The notes beneath the pieces are model-generated. The model did not search any database. It was not told where the DNA came from and saw only the letters and a list, made by a program, of their open reading frames with translations. From positions 1 to 35,981 of the forward strand of contig CAMWQF010000002.1 in NCBI GenBank assembly GCA_947176285.1: a stretch of 35,981 bases of DNA, read 5' to 3'. Position numbers and translations under genes: made by a program. This DNA comes from an uncultured Porphyromonadaceae bacterium (lineage in GTDB: Bacteria > Bacteroidota > Bacteroidia > Bacteroidales > Muribaculaceae). Positions 25,807 through 34,455 of the stretch are shown one piece after another (position 1 is the stretch's first letter; each line of letters begins with the position of its first letter).

Positions 25807-25839
25807 GCAAATTTAGCAACAAAATCTCATTTCAGCAAA
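25807..25839 (-). promoter_or_regulatory. promoter for the PL11 lyase
   Basis: On the minus strand TTTG (25839-25836), 20 nt, then TAAATTTGC (25815-25807): a near-perfect Bacteroidetes promoter. The predicted leader is about 17 nt. Confidence 0.75.
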
Positions 25840-26016
25840 CATATCCTCAAAAATACAGCAAAAAACTCTTAAGAAAGAAAATTTAACTGTACTATCCCTA
25901 AATTTTTGAATTTCATAATATAAAAAAGTAACTAACCGGACGTAAACTTAGAATTTGCATAATCTTTCGCCTCAAGAGTTGATTATATGATTTTGATGTA
26001 GGATTTTCCCCTATTA

Positions 26017-26049
26017 TTTCTATATATCGTTTTTTTTTCTTAATTTTGC
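26017..26049 (+). promoter_or_regulatory. promoter candidate for the capsule locus with T9 tract in its spacer
   Basis: TTTC (26017-26020) stands 20 nt before TAATTTTGC (26041-26049). The -7 box is a full match and the -33 box is one base off TTTG. The spacer contains nine consecutive T (26030-26038). The predicted leader to the start at 26236 is about 180 nt. Confidence 0.55.
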
Positions 26050-26235
26050 ATTTCAATTACAATACAATAGGACACCGGTAGACCTTTTGTCATCACAAAG
26101 GGAAGAATAAATATGTGCATAATTTATCCTAAAATTCACATATACTTCCACTCAAATCACTTGAATATTAATATATTACCATAGAAAAACTCCATTCCAT
26201 TGTCGAAAGTCTAATACAAAATCGACCCTCTGTAA

Positions 26236-27276
26236 ATGAAAATTGGAATAGTCACTATATTCAACGTGCCCAACTATGGAGCGATGCTTCAATGCTGGTC
26301 ACTGTGCAATGCAATCAAAAATCTTGGACACGAACCGATATTAATTTATATTCCTGTCACTCCCGGAGAAAAGACATTCTCCCACAAAGTCAGGGATATA
26401 CTGCAATACAAATTCAAACAGGATTTTGTCAAGCATAATCTTCCTTATACTGCAGATTTAACTACTGAAGTAGACGCATATTTAGTAGGAAGCGACCAAG
26501 TATGGAATCCGAACATTGTAGGAAGTCAATTGGATCAATTTTTAGTAAACTTTGCGCTCAAGGACAAACCCATCGCTTCATTTGCATCGTCGTTTGGATT
26601 AGAAAAATGGCCTTTGCCGGACAAGATTGAATCCACAAGAAACTATCTTTCAAGATTCAAGATTATATCAGTAAGAGAAAAAAGTGGAGTTGACTTGTTG
26701 AAAAACACTTTTGATCTTAATGCGGAAGAAGTGTTAGACCCTTGTTTTCTGACCGACGATTATTCGTCTCTCTTTTCTCCGGATGAAAACCCTTCTGATG
26801 TAGTATTTTTCCGTCTCAGGCCATGGAAAGATATGCTATATAAGGAAGTGGAAGAAGAGGCTAATAAAAGAGGGTTAAGCTTCTTTAATGTGTCTGCACA
26901 TAGTTTTATTCCACATTTGAATAGAACCATCCGAGGATACAATGAAAAGTATTATTCTGTCTCGACATGGCTAAAAAAGATTTCTTCAGCCAAATATGTA
27001 ATTACAGACTCTTTTCATGGATTGGTATTCTCTTTGATTTTCAAACGTCAATTTGCCGTAATCAATTCAAAACCGGAAGCAATCACCCGAATGGAATCAT
27101 TACTATCCAAATTTGGATTGCAACGCCGGATTGTGAAGAATTCAGAGGATGCTTTTAATCTGATCTCCAATGAACACATTGATTATGATTCTATCGGTCC
27201 GAAATTGGATATGCTTAAAGATAAAAGTCGGGGGAAATTAAAGGATATTATCGGATTATTCTGTAAATCCAAATGA
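26236..27276 (+). CDS. polysaccharide pyruvyl transferase family protein
   Basis: 346 residues. The N-terminus KIGIVTIFNVPNYGAMLQ (2-19) is the typical opening of the family. Other conserved points are GSDQVWNP (85-92), SVREKSG (145-151), 'VLDPCFL' (166-172) and the catalytic-region TDSFHG (257-262). It would transfer pyruvate from phosphoenolpyruvate to form a ketal on a sugar of the growing repeat unit, in the cytoplasm; some family members act differently, so the exact reaction is uncertain. It is the first gene of the capsule locus, 42 nt before the flippase ATG. Confidence 0.88.
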   Translation: MKIGIVTIFNVPNYGAMLQCWSLCNAIKNLGHEPILIYIPVTPGEKTFSHKVRDILQYKFKQDFVKHNLPYTADLTTEVDAYLVGSDQVWNPNIVGSQLDQFLVNFALKDKPIASFASSFGLEKWPLPDKIESTRNYLSRFKIISVREKSGVDLLKNTFDLNAEEVLDPCFLTDDYSSLFSPDENPSDVVFFRLRPWKDMLYKEVEEEANKRGLSFFNVSAHSFIPHLNRTIRGYNEKYYSVSTWLKKISSAKYVITDSFHGLVFSLIFKRQFAVINSKPEAITRMESLLSKFGLQRRIVKNSEDAFNLISNEHIDYDSIGPKLDMLKDKSRGKLKDIIGLFCKSK

Positions 27277-27318
27277 TCGGGTTAAGGGCAAGTGTGCAAT
27301 ACACAAAAATCAGCATTT

Positions 27319-28866
27319 ATGTCAGCCGCAGACAATAAAAGAATCCTAAAAAACACAATGTTCTTGTATATCAGGATGATACTCGTAATGGGCGTCACTT
27401 TATATACATCAAGAATCATACTCGAATCATTAGGGTTCAAAGAATATGGCTTATATAATGTCATTGGAGGATTTGTTGCGCTATTTTCAGCACTGACAGG
27501 CTCACTGTCAGCCGCCATCAGCCGATATATCACTTACGAATTAGGTACAGGCAACTTTAAGAGGCTTAAAAATATATTTTCCAGTGCACTTTTTATCCAA
27601 TTATCTTTTTGTGGCGTAATAATTATCCTAAGCGCCACTATAGGGGTGTGGTTTATTGCCAACAAGATGGAGATACCAAGCGGAAGTTATACCTCAGCCT
27701 ATTGGATATTCGCTTTTTCGATTGCTTCTTTTTGCATGACCCTATTGAGCGTACCTTATAATGCTACTATAATAGCACATGAGAAGATGTCAACCTTTTC
27801 TTTCGTCAGCATCATCGAGGTCACATTAAAATTAGGAATCGCTTTCTCCATCAACCTCTTCACACACGATAAAGTGATATACTATGCCCTTATGGTTTTC
27901 CTTGTGTCCGTCACAATTCAGTTGATATATATGATCTATTGCTGGAGCCGTTTTGAAGAATGCCGTTGTTGGCCAAAATATAATACCACATTATTTAAAG
28001 AGATTGGGAATTTTGCCGGATGGAATATCATAGGGGCAGCCTCTGCCGTTTTAAGAACCCAGGGCAACAATGTCTTGCTTAATTTATTCTATGGGACAGT
28101 TGTGAATGCTGCTTATGCCATTAGCATGCAAGTATCTAATGCCGTCACACAATTGAGCAATAATTTCATGATGGCAGTTAATCCTCAAATCACAAAATTA
28201 TACGCCACCGGGAATGATGATGAAATGCTGAAGCTAATCAACAGAAGCGCAAAAATGGCCTTTTTCCTATGTTGGCTTCTTGCGAGTATAATTATCTTGA
28301 ACACTGACTGTATCCTAAAAATTTGGCTAAACAATACTCCTGAATACACCGGTTTGCTTGTAAAGTTAGTCCTCATTTTAATATTAAGCGAATCTATCTC
28401 ACATCCATTGGTGACGGCTATGCTTGCCACCGGCGACATCAGGGATTATCAAATAATAGTAGGAGGCCTGCAAATGCTTAATCTTCCTCTGTCTTATTTG
28501 GCACTGAAAGCCGGATGTAAGCCACCAAGCGTCTTAATAATAGCCATTGTTATTTCTCAATTATGCCTGTGTGCACGCTTAATAATGCTTTCAAAGATGA
28601 TTAAAATAAAAATAGCGGTTTACTTGAAAGATGTATATCTACGATGCATTCTCGTAGTGATGACATCTTCCATACTTCCGGCACTCATAAAGATATATTA
28701 TCCCGAAGAAAGTTTCTCAATTTTAATAGCGGAAAGCAGTTTTTACATTGCTTGCAGCCTATTGGCGATTTTTTCATTTGGCTTCAACAGAAATGAGAGA
28801 GAATTCATTATTCAACATTTATCACAATTTAAGGCAAAACTGATTAACAATCACAGAAGCAGATAG
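27319..28866 (+). CDS. Wzx-like oligosaccharide flippase (polysaccharide transporter family)
   Basis: About 515 residues with some twelve or more hydrophobic segments across its length. The N-terminal 'SRIILESLGFKEYGLYNVIGGFVALFSALTGSLSAAISRYI' region (my ATG places it near residue 32) is typical of this flippase family. It would move lipid-linked repeat units across the inner membrane. I use the ATG at 27319; a GTG at 27292 in the same frame would add nine non-conserved residues. It is followed by a 115-nt gap. Confidence 0.88.
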   Translation: MSAADNKRILKNTMFLYIRMILVMGVTLYTSRIILESLGFKEYGLYNVIGGFVALFSALTGSLSAAISRYITYELGTGNFKRLKNIFSSALFIQLSFCGVIIILSATIGVWFIANKMEIPSGSYTSAYWIFAFSIASFCMTLLSVPYNATIIAHEKMSTFSFVSIIEVTLKLGIAFSINLFTHDKVIYYALMVFLVSVTIQLIYMIYCWSRFEECRCWPKYNTTLFKEIGNFAGWNIIGAASAVLRTQGNNVLLNLFYGTVVNAAYAISMQVSNAVTQLSNNFMMAVNPQITKLYATGNDDEMLKLINRSAKMAFFLCWLLASIIILNTDCILKIWLNNTPEYTGLLVKLVLILILSESISHPLVTAMLATGDIRDYQIIVGGLQMLNLPLSYLALKAGCKPPSVLIIAIVISQLCLCARLIMLSKMIKIKIAVYLKDVYLRCILVVMTSSILPALIKIYYPEESFSILIAESSFYIACSLLAIFSFGFNRNEREFIIQHLSQFKAKLINNHRSR

Positions 28867-28923
28867 ATTATCAAATAATTAAATTATTCATTTCTCATGA
28901 TTATAAGGCCACGTTAAGATCCA

Positions 28924-28938
28924 TTCTATAGTATAGAA
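28924..28938. promoter_or_regulatory. 15-base palindrome upstream of the polymerase gene
   Basis: TTCTATA-G-TATAGAA is a perfect palindrome, 43 nt before the start codon at 28982, in the only larger gap in the first half of the locus. It could be an operator or a weak hairpin. Confidence 0.3.
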
Positions 28939-28981
28939 GTTCTTAGTCGGTTATTAAAAAATTCTAAAGACTTAGACACAT

Positions 28982-30178
28982 ATGTGGACTATATTTAAAC
29001 TGACAAATTTATTCTACATTTTAGTTTCAGCATATATTTGGATTACAGCTGAAATACCATTAGGCCCGTTGCTGATGGCACTCAATGTGCTCTTGCTGTT
29101 TTTTCTCAGTTTCTTGCCGATCGAAATCAAATTGGATTCACGCACAGGCTTTATCTTGCTGGCTCTTGTAGGACTTGTAGCCTGGAGCACTTATATTGGA
29201 GGCATCGGGCTTGGATTCGTGACGTTTGCCATGTATCTTCCTGCGGTCTTTCTTGTCCAACTGCCCCAAGATTATCAAATAGATCTGCTAAAATATGTCA
29301 CCAAATGGTTTGCAATTCTCCTTATACCGGCATTGCTAATATATTGGGTCACTCTCGTAATCCCACTCCCGGACTTCGGGCTCTATAATCACCCACCTTA
29401 CAAACCTTTTATGAATTATATCTTCTATCTTAAGACCACATTTGACTATGGCACATTTGTACGCTTCAATGCATTCTTTCTCGAGCCGGGACACCTTGCC
29501 ATGCCTTGTGAGTTTCTTCTGATAGCAAACAGATTTGATTTTAAGAAATGCCCATGGCTTTGGATCATTATTGTGGCTATAGGATTCTCGTTTTCTCTTG
29601 CCGGCTATCTCATTACCTTCACAGCATTTGTGCTTATGAAAGTCAATACTATCGCGAAGGGAATTGGCGTTGCTGCTCTTATCGCGGCACTGATCGTGGG
29701 TCTCCAAAGTCTTTCAGGAGGCAATAATGCTGTCAATGAACTGATCATCGAACGTCTTCAGTATGATGAGAGCAAAGGCATCAAAGGCAACAACAGATAT
29801 TTTGACAACACCGATTTTGAATTTGATAAATCTCTGAAAAATGGTGATTTCTGGGCTGGGGTCAGGACAAAAGCAAATATGGACTTAATTGGAGGTTCCG
29901 GATTTAAAATCTATATCTTGCAATATGGACTGATTGGAGTCCTTTTAGTGTTGGCTTTCTACATCTCTTTGATTCCTCCAAATCCCAATTGGAAGTTTAC
30001 CTTGACATTTTTCTTCCTTATTGCATTATGTTTTATGCAGAATGCTTATCCCGGATGGTATTCTTGGCTGCTTCCATATATATTGGGATTAGACATCTAC
30101 AGCCGCAAAGGTTTGTCAGACGATCAATATCAGTCTTCTCAATCCCTCCCCACTCCGGAAGCAGAAAATGAAATGTAG
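28982..30178 (+). CDS. Wzy-like polysaccharide polymerase (multi-spanning membrane protein)
   Basis: 398 residues with about ten hydrophobic segments. A long soluble loop around residues 245-305 contains 'RLQYDESKGIKGNNRYFDN' and is followed by 'WAGVRTKANMDLIGGSGFKIYILQYGLIGVLL', a pattern often seen in O-antigen polymerase and ligase-type proteins. It would link repeat units in the periplasm. Polymerases diverge strongly, so the call rests on topology and position between the flippase and glycosyltransferases. It is followed by a GT4 gene 16 nt later. Confidence 0.7.
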   Translation: MWTIFKLTNLFYILVSAYIWITAEIPLGPLLMALNVLLLFFLSFLPIEIKLDSRTGFILLALVGLVAWSTYIGGIGLGFVTFAMYLPAVFLVQLPQDYQIDLLKYVTKWFAILLIPALLIYWVTLVIPLPDFGLYNHPPYKPFMNYIFYLKTTFDYGTFVRFNAFFLEPGHLAMPCEFLLIANRFDFKKCPWLWIIIVAIGFSFSLAGYLITFTAFVLMKVNTIAKGIGVAALIAALIVGLQSLSGGNNAVNELIIERLQYDESKGIKGNNRYFDNTDFEFDKSLKNGDFWAGVRTKANMDLIGGSGFKIYILQYGLIGVLLVLAFYISLIPPNPNWKFTLTFFFLIALCFMQNAYPGWYSWLLPYILGLDIYSRKGLSDDQYQSSQSLPTPEAENEM

Positions 30179-30194
30179 CGCAAACCATTAGAGC

Positions 30195-31379
30195 ATGAAA
30201 GTATTATATATAGCCAGCGGCACCGGAATAGCAGGAGGAGCCACAAAGAGTTTTATTTCCATGATTTGTCAGGCACAGAATCATGGAATAGAATTTGAAG
30301 TGGTGTGTCCGAATGAAAATGGCCTCACTCAATGGCTGCGCGATCGGGATATTAAGGTCCACGTGGTTCATTTCAGGCATGTGCGGCTTCCCTATTTCAA
30401 CACGCTGTCAGAAAAAATAAAATGGCTTCCTCGGCTTGTTCATGACTTCTGGATTAATTTCAGAGCACGTTCGGGCGTAAAACGAATTGCTAAAGAATTT
30501 TCCCCCGACTTAGTGCATGAAAACTCCTCGGTCATAAATGTGGGATATTATGCATCTAAGGCCATTGGTGTGCCCGACATCGTGCATATTCGCGAATATG
30601 GATATTTAGATTTCCGTCTAATCTTGCCGGGACGTAAGAGCAGACTCAAGAGTCCGCACGTTTCTTCGATTTCTATCACTAAGGATATCCAAAGACATCT
30701 ACATCAAGATTCTAAAGACAATGCCATTCAGATTTATGATGGAATTGTCCGTTCTTCCGATTTCTGGATAAATGAAGATAAGCAGAGATGGTTTCTTTAT
30801 GCAGGACGCATTGAGCCCGCAAAAGGGATTGAAGACCTTCTTCATGCATATGTGGAGTACGCAAAATCTGTCGACAATCCTATACCTCTCTATGTTTGTG
30901 GAGGATGCGATGACCCCGCTTATCTTGAAAGCATGAAGTCAATAGCAGTTCAAGGTGGAGTAGATTCGAAAGTCGTATGGCTCGGAGAGAGGGCTGATGT
31001 CGCTGACTTTATGTATAATGCCGCAGCCACAATCATACCGTCAAGATTTGAAGGACTGGGGAGAGTCATGCCTGAAGCAATGGCAAATGGTTCGCTATGC
31101 GTAGCAAGATACACAGGTGGCACTAAAGAGCAACTTGACAATGGACTCGAATTCACCGGAGCTCCTATAGCCATTGCTTATGAAGAAAAATCACAGTTGA
31201 TTGAAGCCCTCGTCAATATCACCGAGATCTTTGACAACGGAGGGGCGTTTGTGCCAGGCAGTGAATTCAGGAATATGATCAATAGAGCGCAATCTTCTGT
31301 GAAGGAATTTTTTTCAGAAGAAAGTTTCGGCAATAAGATTATAAACTACTATAATAAGATTCTGGGCGATAAAAAATAG
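30195..31379 (+). CDS. glycosyltransferase, GT4-type
   Basis: 394 residues in the GT-B fold. The N-terminal GTGIAGGATKSF (9-20) is the acceptor-side glycine loop. The donor domain has YAGRIEPAKGIEDLL (202-216) and the E-x7-E element in FEGLGRVMPE (Glu286, Glu294). The enzyme is a retaining-type transferase acting on the cytoplasmic face, and the sugar is unknown. A 35-nt gap separates it from the GH99-like gene. Confidence 0.88.
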   Translation: MKVLYIASGTGIAGGATKSFISMICQAQNHGIEFEVVCPNENGLTQWLRDRDIKVHVVHFRHVRLPYFNTLSEKIKWLPRLVHDFWINFRARSGVKRIAKEFSPDLVHENSSVINVGYYASKAIGVPDIVHIREYGYLDFRLILPGRKSRLKSPHVSSISITKDIQRHLHQDSKDNAIQIYDGIVRSSDFWINEDKQRWFLYAGRIEPAKGIEDLLHAYVEYAKSVDNPIPLYVCGGCDDPAYLESMKSIAVQGGVDSKVVWLGERADVADFMYNAAATIIPSRFEGLGRVMPEAMANGSLCVARYTGGTKEQLDNGLEFTGAPIAIAYEEKSQLIEALVNITEIFDNGGAFVPGSEFRNMINRAQSSVKEFFSEESFGNKIINYYNKILGDKK

Positions 31380-31414
31380 ATGGACTTCTTATCGCAACAA
31401 ATGATAAAGACAAT

Positions 31415-32527
31415 ATGACACCTAAGATAATTGCCTTCTATCTTCCTCAATATCATCCTACGCAGCACAACAATGACTGGTGGGGTCCGGGATTTACAGA
31501 ATGGACCAATGTAGCCAAAGCTCGCCCTCTTTACAAAGGGCACTATCAGCCAAAGATTCCTGCCGACCTTGGATTTTATGATCTCAGACTTCCCGAAACC
31601 CGTGAAGCCCAGGCAAAACTTGCTAAAGATTATGGAATCGATGGATTTTGCTATTATCACTATTGGTTTGGAAATGGCAAGCGCGAACTGGAACGCCCAT
31701 TCAATGAGGTTTTGAATAGTGGCAAACCGGATTTCCCATTTATGCTATGCTGGGCAAACGAAAGTTGGACAGCAAAATTCTGGAATCCGGATGGCTCTAA
31801 GATCGACCGGAAGGTTCTCGTGGAGCAAACCTATTCCGATGATGACATCGACCGGCACTTCATGGAGCTTCTTCCCGCATTTCTTGACAAAAGATATATA
31901 AGAATCGAGGGAAAACCCGCTTTCATGATTTATAAGCCCTTGATGCTTCCTGATGCTCAGGCTTTTATCAGAAGATGGCAATGTCTCGCAAAGGAAAATG
32001 GACTTGATGGAATATATTTCTTATGCCAGCTTCAGATGGACATTACCGATGAAGTCATTCATCGTCTGCTCAAGGAAGGGTTTGATGCCGTAAACACATG
32101 CCGACTTTTCGACATTTGGGTTAGCCGACGCACAAAAGGACAACTGATTACAAGAGCTTTCGATAGATTTATCCGACGTATTCCGGGAATTCGGGAATAC
32201 TCGGAAATGTATCCTAAATTTTTATGCGATATTGATCTGTCTGAAAATGTCGTGCCTACCCTAATACCTAACTGGGACCATACCCCGAGAAGTGGTGTGA
32301 CCGGCACCGTTCTGCATGGTGCCACCCCCGAACTTTTCAAAGCTCATTGTATAGAAGTATTGAGAGGGGTGTCTAAAAAAGAATCCAATCCTCTGGTCTT
32401 TTTAAAGTCTTGGAACGAATGGGGAGAAGGAAATTATGTAGAGCCTGATATTAAATTCGGGCATGGATTTTTGGAGGCAATTAAAGACGCAATTAAAGAA
32501 GTCGAAGACTCGACTCCTAATTTATAA
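31415..32527 (+). CDS. WbsX-type protein (glycoside hydrolase family 99-like)
   Basis: 370 residues with the WbsX plan: IIAFYLPQYHP (5-15), 'GFTEWTNV' (26-33), 'DYGIDGFCYYHYWF' (72-85), WANESW (113-118) and the C-terminal SWNEWGEG (332-339). WbsX proteins occur in polysaccharide loci and resemble GH99 endo-mannosidases, but whether they transfer or hydrolyse sugars is not settled. There is no signal peptide, so it would act in the cytoplasm. It ends 4 nt before the next glycosyltransferase, so they are tightly coupled. Confidence 0.88.
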   Translation: MTPKIIAFYLPQYHPTQHNNDWWGPGFTEWTNVAKARPLYKGHYQPKIPADLGFYDLRLPETREAQAKLAKDYGIDGFCYYHYWFGNGKRELERPFNEVLNSGKPDFPFMLCWANESWTAKFWNPDGSKIDRKVLVEQTYSDDDIDRHFMELLPAFLDKRYIRIEGKPAFMIYKPLMLPDAQAFIRRWQCLAKENGLDGIYFLCQLQMDITDEVIHRLLKEGFDAVNTCRLFDIWVSRRTKGQLITRAFDRFIRRIPGIREYSEMYPKFLCDIDLSENVVPTLIPNWDHTPRSGVTGTVLHGATPELFKAHCIEVLRGVSKKESNPLVFLKSWNEWGEGNYVEPDIKFGHGFLEAIKDAIKEVEDSTPNL

Positions 32528-32531
32528 CGAA

Positions 32532-33659
32532 ATGGAACAAGAAAATTCAACTGCAGAATCTAAAGGGAAAATTTTTCTTATTTCAAACATGTGGCCCGAC
32601 GAGGAAAGCCCCGGATATGGAAGTTTCGTAAAAAATCTTACCGATGGTTTTGTAAACAACGGTCTTGAAATCGTCAATAGGGCACTGATAATAGGCAGGC
32701 CCAGTTTGAAATTTGAAAAACTGAAAAGTTATTTCGGATTCTTCCGACAAATAATCAAAGGATTCTCTCACGGTGGATTTGATTTAATATATATACATTT
32801 CCCTAATCAAGCCATTCCTATTTTAAAGTTTTTATACCTATTTAAGCATCCTAAGCTTATCGTGAATTATCATGGAGAAGACTTGCTTTATGAAAAAAAG
32901 GGATATTTGGGCTTCCTTGGGAAAATGACTGATAAGTTTGTTAGCAAGAATGCTTTCAGGATAGTAGTGCCATCCGAATATTTTAAGAAGATCGTAGACG
33001 AAAGGGGTATTATAGATGCTCATAAGATCATCGTGTCTCCATCAGGAGGAATATCAGAAGATATATTTTATCCTTCCGAGTCTTTTATACCGAAAACATT
33101 CTCTAAAGAAAACCCGATGAGAATTGGCTATGTCGGCAGATTAGAACCGGGCAAAGGCATCTTCTCATTATTGAATGCCATTTCAGAATTAACATCTTCA
33201 GGATTTCCTTTTAAGGCTACGATAATTGGGTATGGAACTCTTGAACAAGACGTGAAAGACTTCGTCAAGATGGACAAATATTCCGGGAATGTGACCTATA
33301 TCCCACGAATGCCACAAAAGGATCTTGGAGAGGTATACCGCAATCTTGATTTGCTTATTTTCCCAAGCATTGCAGAAAGTTTGGGGTTGACAGGAATCGA
33401 GTCGATGGCATGTGGCACTCCAGTGATCGGATCTAACGCAAGGGGAATTGCTACATATTTGCGCGATGGATACAATGGTTTTCAAATTTCGCCTGAGCAT
33501 CCCTCTGAAATAGTGGAGAAAATCATGAAATATGCGGATTTGACACCTGAGCAGAAAATTAAGATGAGGGAAAACTGTATTTCCACCGGTCGGAAATATT
33601 ATAGCAAGCATGTTTGCGACGAATTAAGCCTTACCTTAAATTCCCTCATCAACGATTGA
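32532..33659 (+). CDS. glycosyltransferase, GT4-type
   Basis: 375 residues from the ATG at 32532. The frame is open upstream, but those codons overlap the WbsX gene and give no conserved sequence. It has the N-terminal ISNMWPDEESPGYGSFV (17-33), the donor-domain GYVGRLEPGKGIFSLL (199-214) and the E-x7-E in AESLGLTGIE (Glu282, Glu290), followed by SMACGTPVIGS. It is a probable retaining transferase; the sugar is unknown. The acyltransferase follows after 21 nt. Confidence 0.9.
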   Translation: MEQENSTAESKGKIFLISNMWPDEESPGYGSFVKNLTDGFVNNGLEIVNRALIIGRPSLKFEKLKSYFGFFRQIIKGFSHGGFDLIYIHFPNQAIPILKFLYLFKHPKLIVNYHGEDLLYEKKGYLGFLGKMTDKFVSKNAFRIVVPSEYFKKIVDERGIIDAHKIIVSPSGGISEDIFYPSESFIPKTFSKENPMRIGYVGRLEPGKGIFSLLNAISELTSSGFPFKATIIGYGTLEQDVKDFVKMDKYSGNVTYIPRMPQKDLGEVYRNLDLLIFPSIAESLGLTGIESMACGTPVIGSNARGIATYLRDGYNGFQISPEHPSEIVEKIMKYADLTPEQKIKMRENCISTGRKYYSKHVCDELSLTLNSLIND

Positions 33660-33680
33660 CACACTCGCCAATAAAGATAA

Positions 33681-34295
33681 ATGAAAAAAGTATTCTTTCT
33701 GCTTGGCAGATTCTATAGCTATTTTTCTGCCGTCAAAAGTCAGGTTGACAAGATCAAGCGAGTGATATATGCCGGATATTGCTCTGCCAAATTAAAAAGA
33801 TTAGGACACGACACTGTTATTGAGCCATATTTATTGGGACTCGCCGGTGGAAAATATATTAGCATAGGCGATAATTGCTATATCGACAAAAGCGTGCAGA
33901 TTTCTGCGTGGGATTCATATTTCGACCAGAGGTTCTCCCCGGAAATAGTCATCGGCGACAATTGCGGAATTGGTGCTTATTCTCATCTTTCTGCCATAAA
34001 AGGAATATATATAGGCAATAATGTGAGAATGGGGAAAAGCATTCTTATCATCGACAATGCCCATGGAGCATCTGAAAGGGATTTGCTTGACATAAGCCCT
34101 CGCCAACGTCCTTTAGTGTCGAAAGGTCCGGTAGTGATAGAAGACAATGTATGGATTGGCGAAAAGGCATCCGTCATGCCGGGTGTCAGGATAGGAAGAG
34201 GGGCTATAATAGCGGCAAATTCTGTTGTCACCCACGATGTAGATCCCTATTCTGTAGTGGCAGGCAACCCTGCAAAGACTATCAAACGCTTATAA
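33681..34295 (+). CDS. hexapeptide-repeat acyltransferase (WbbJ/left-handed beta-helix)
   Basis: 204 residues. From about residue 59 come imperfect [LIV]G..... repeats (ISIGDNCYIDKSV, IVIGDNCGIGAYS, IYIGNNVRMGKS, VVIEDNVWIGEKASV, VRIGRGAIIAANSVV). The probable catalytic His128 is in DNAHG, and the ending VDPYSVVAGNPAK is typical of the family. It would add an acetyl or other acyl group to a sugar of the polymer, from acyl-CoA. The N-terminal 50 residues carry no recognised motif. A 160-nt gap follows before the next gene. Confidence 0.88.
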   Translation: MKKVFFLLGRFYSYFSAVKSQVDKIKRVIYAGYCSAKLKRLGHDTVIEPYLLGLAGGKYISIGDNCYIDKSVQISAWDSYFDQRFSPEIVIGDNCGIGAYSHLSAIKGIYIGNNVRMGKSILIIDNAHGASERDLLDISPRQRPLVSKGPVVIEDNVWIGEKASVMPGVRIGRGAIIAANSVVTHDVDPYSVVAGNPAKTIKRL

Positions 34296-34344
34296 TTATA
34301 TCATCTATCAGGAGTCTTCCGGGCGCAATTCAGATACAAAATGC

Positions 34345-34363
34345 AATAAGTGGCTCACTTATT
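34345..34363. other. 8-bp inverted repeat between acyltransferase and glycosyltransferase genes
   Basis: AATAAGTG and CACTTATT flank GCT. No T-run follows, so it is not a normal terminator. A transcript processing or pausing site is possible. Confidence 0.3.
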
Positions 34364-34405
34364 CGTTATCATAATGGATAGGGTGAATTAATATCGAGAA
34401 ATAAT

Positions 34406-34421
34406 GTTAATTCAAATTAAC
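34406..34421. other. 7-bp inverted repeat upstream of DUF1972 gene
   Basis: GTTAATT and AATTAAC flank CA, 34 nt before the start at 34456. It is AT-rich, symmetric and possibly operator-like; no -33/-7 promoter was found here. Confidence 0.25.
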
Positions 34422-34455
34422 TATTTGCTTAATTAGAAGCCTGTAGAAAGATAAC

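Larger units (their letters stand above)
25785..26235. other. 451-nt intergenic region between PL11 lyase and capsule locus
   Basis: An AT-rich divergent control region with the PL11 promoter on one side and the capsule promoter candidate (26017-26049) on the other. The capsule leader of about 180 nt has a small hairpin with CCTTTTGT/ACAAAGG arms near 26093-26111. No UpxY/NusG-like gene and no long inverted repeats flanking an invertible promoter are seen. Confidence 0.6.

Noticed and set aside
25840-26235. Invertible promoter before the capsule locus
   Set aside because: I looked for long inverted repeats flanking the promoter and found none.
27292-27318. GTG start for the flippase
   Set aside because: It adds nine residues without conservation; the ATG at 27319 is better.
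32463-32531. Upstream start for the second GT4 gene
   Set aside because: The 23 extra residues lie inside the WbsX gene and are a frame shadow. The ATG at 32532 gives a normal GT4 N-terminus.
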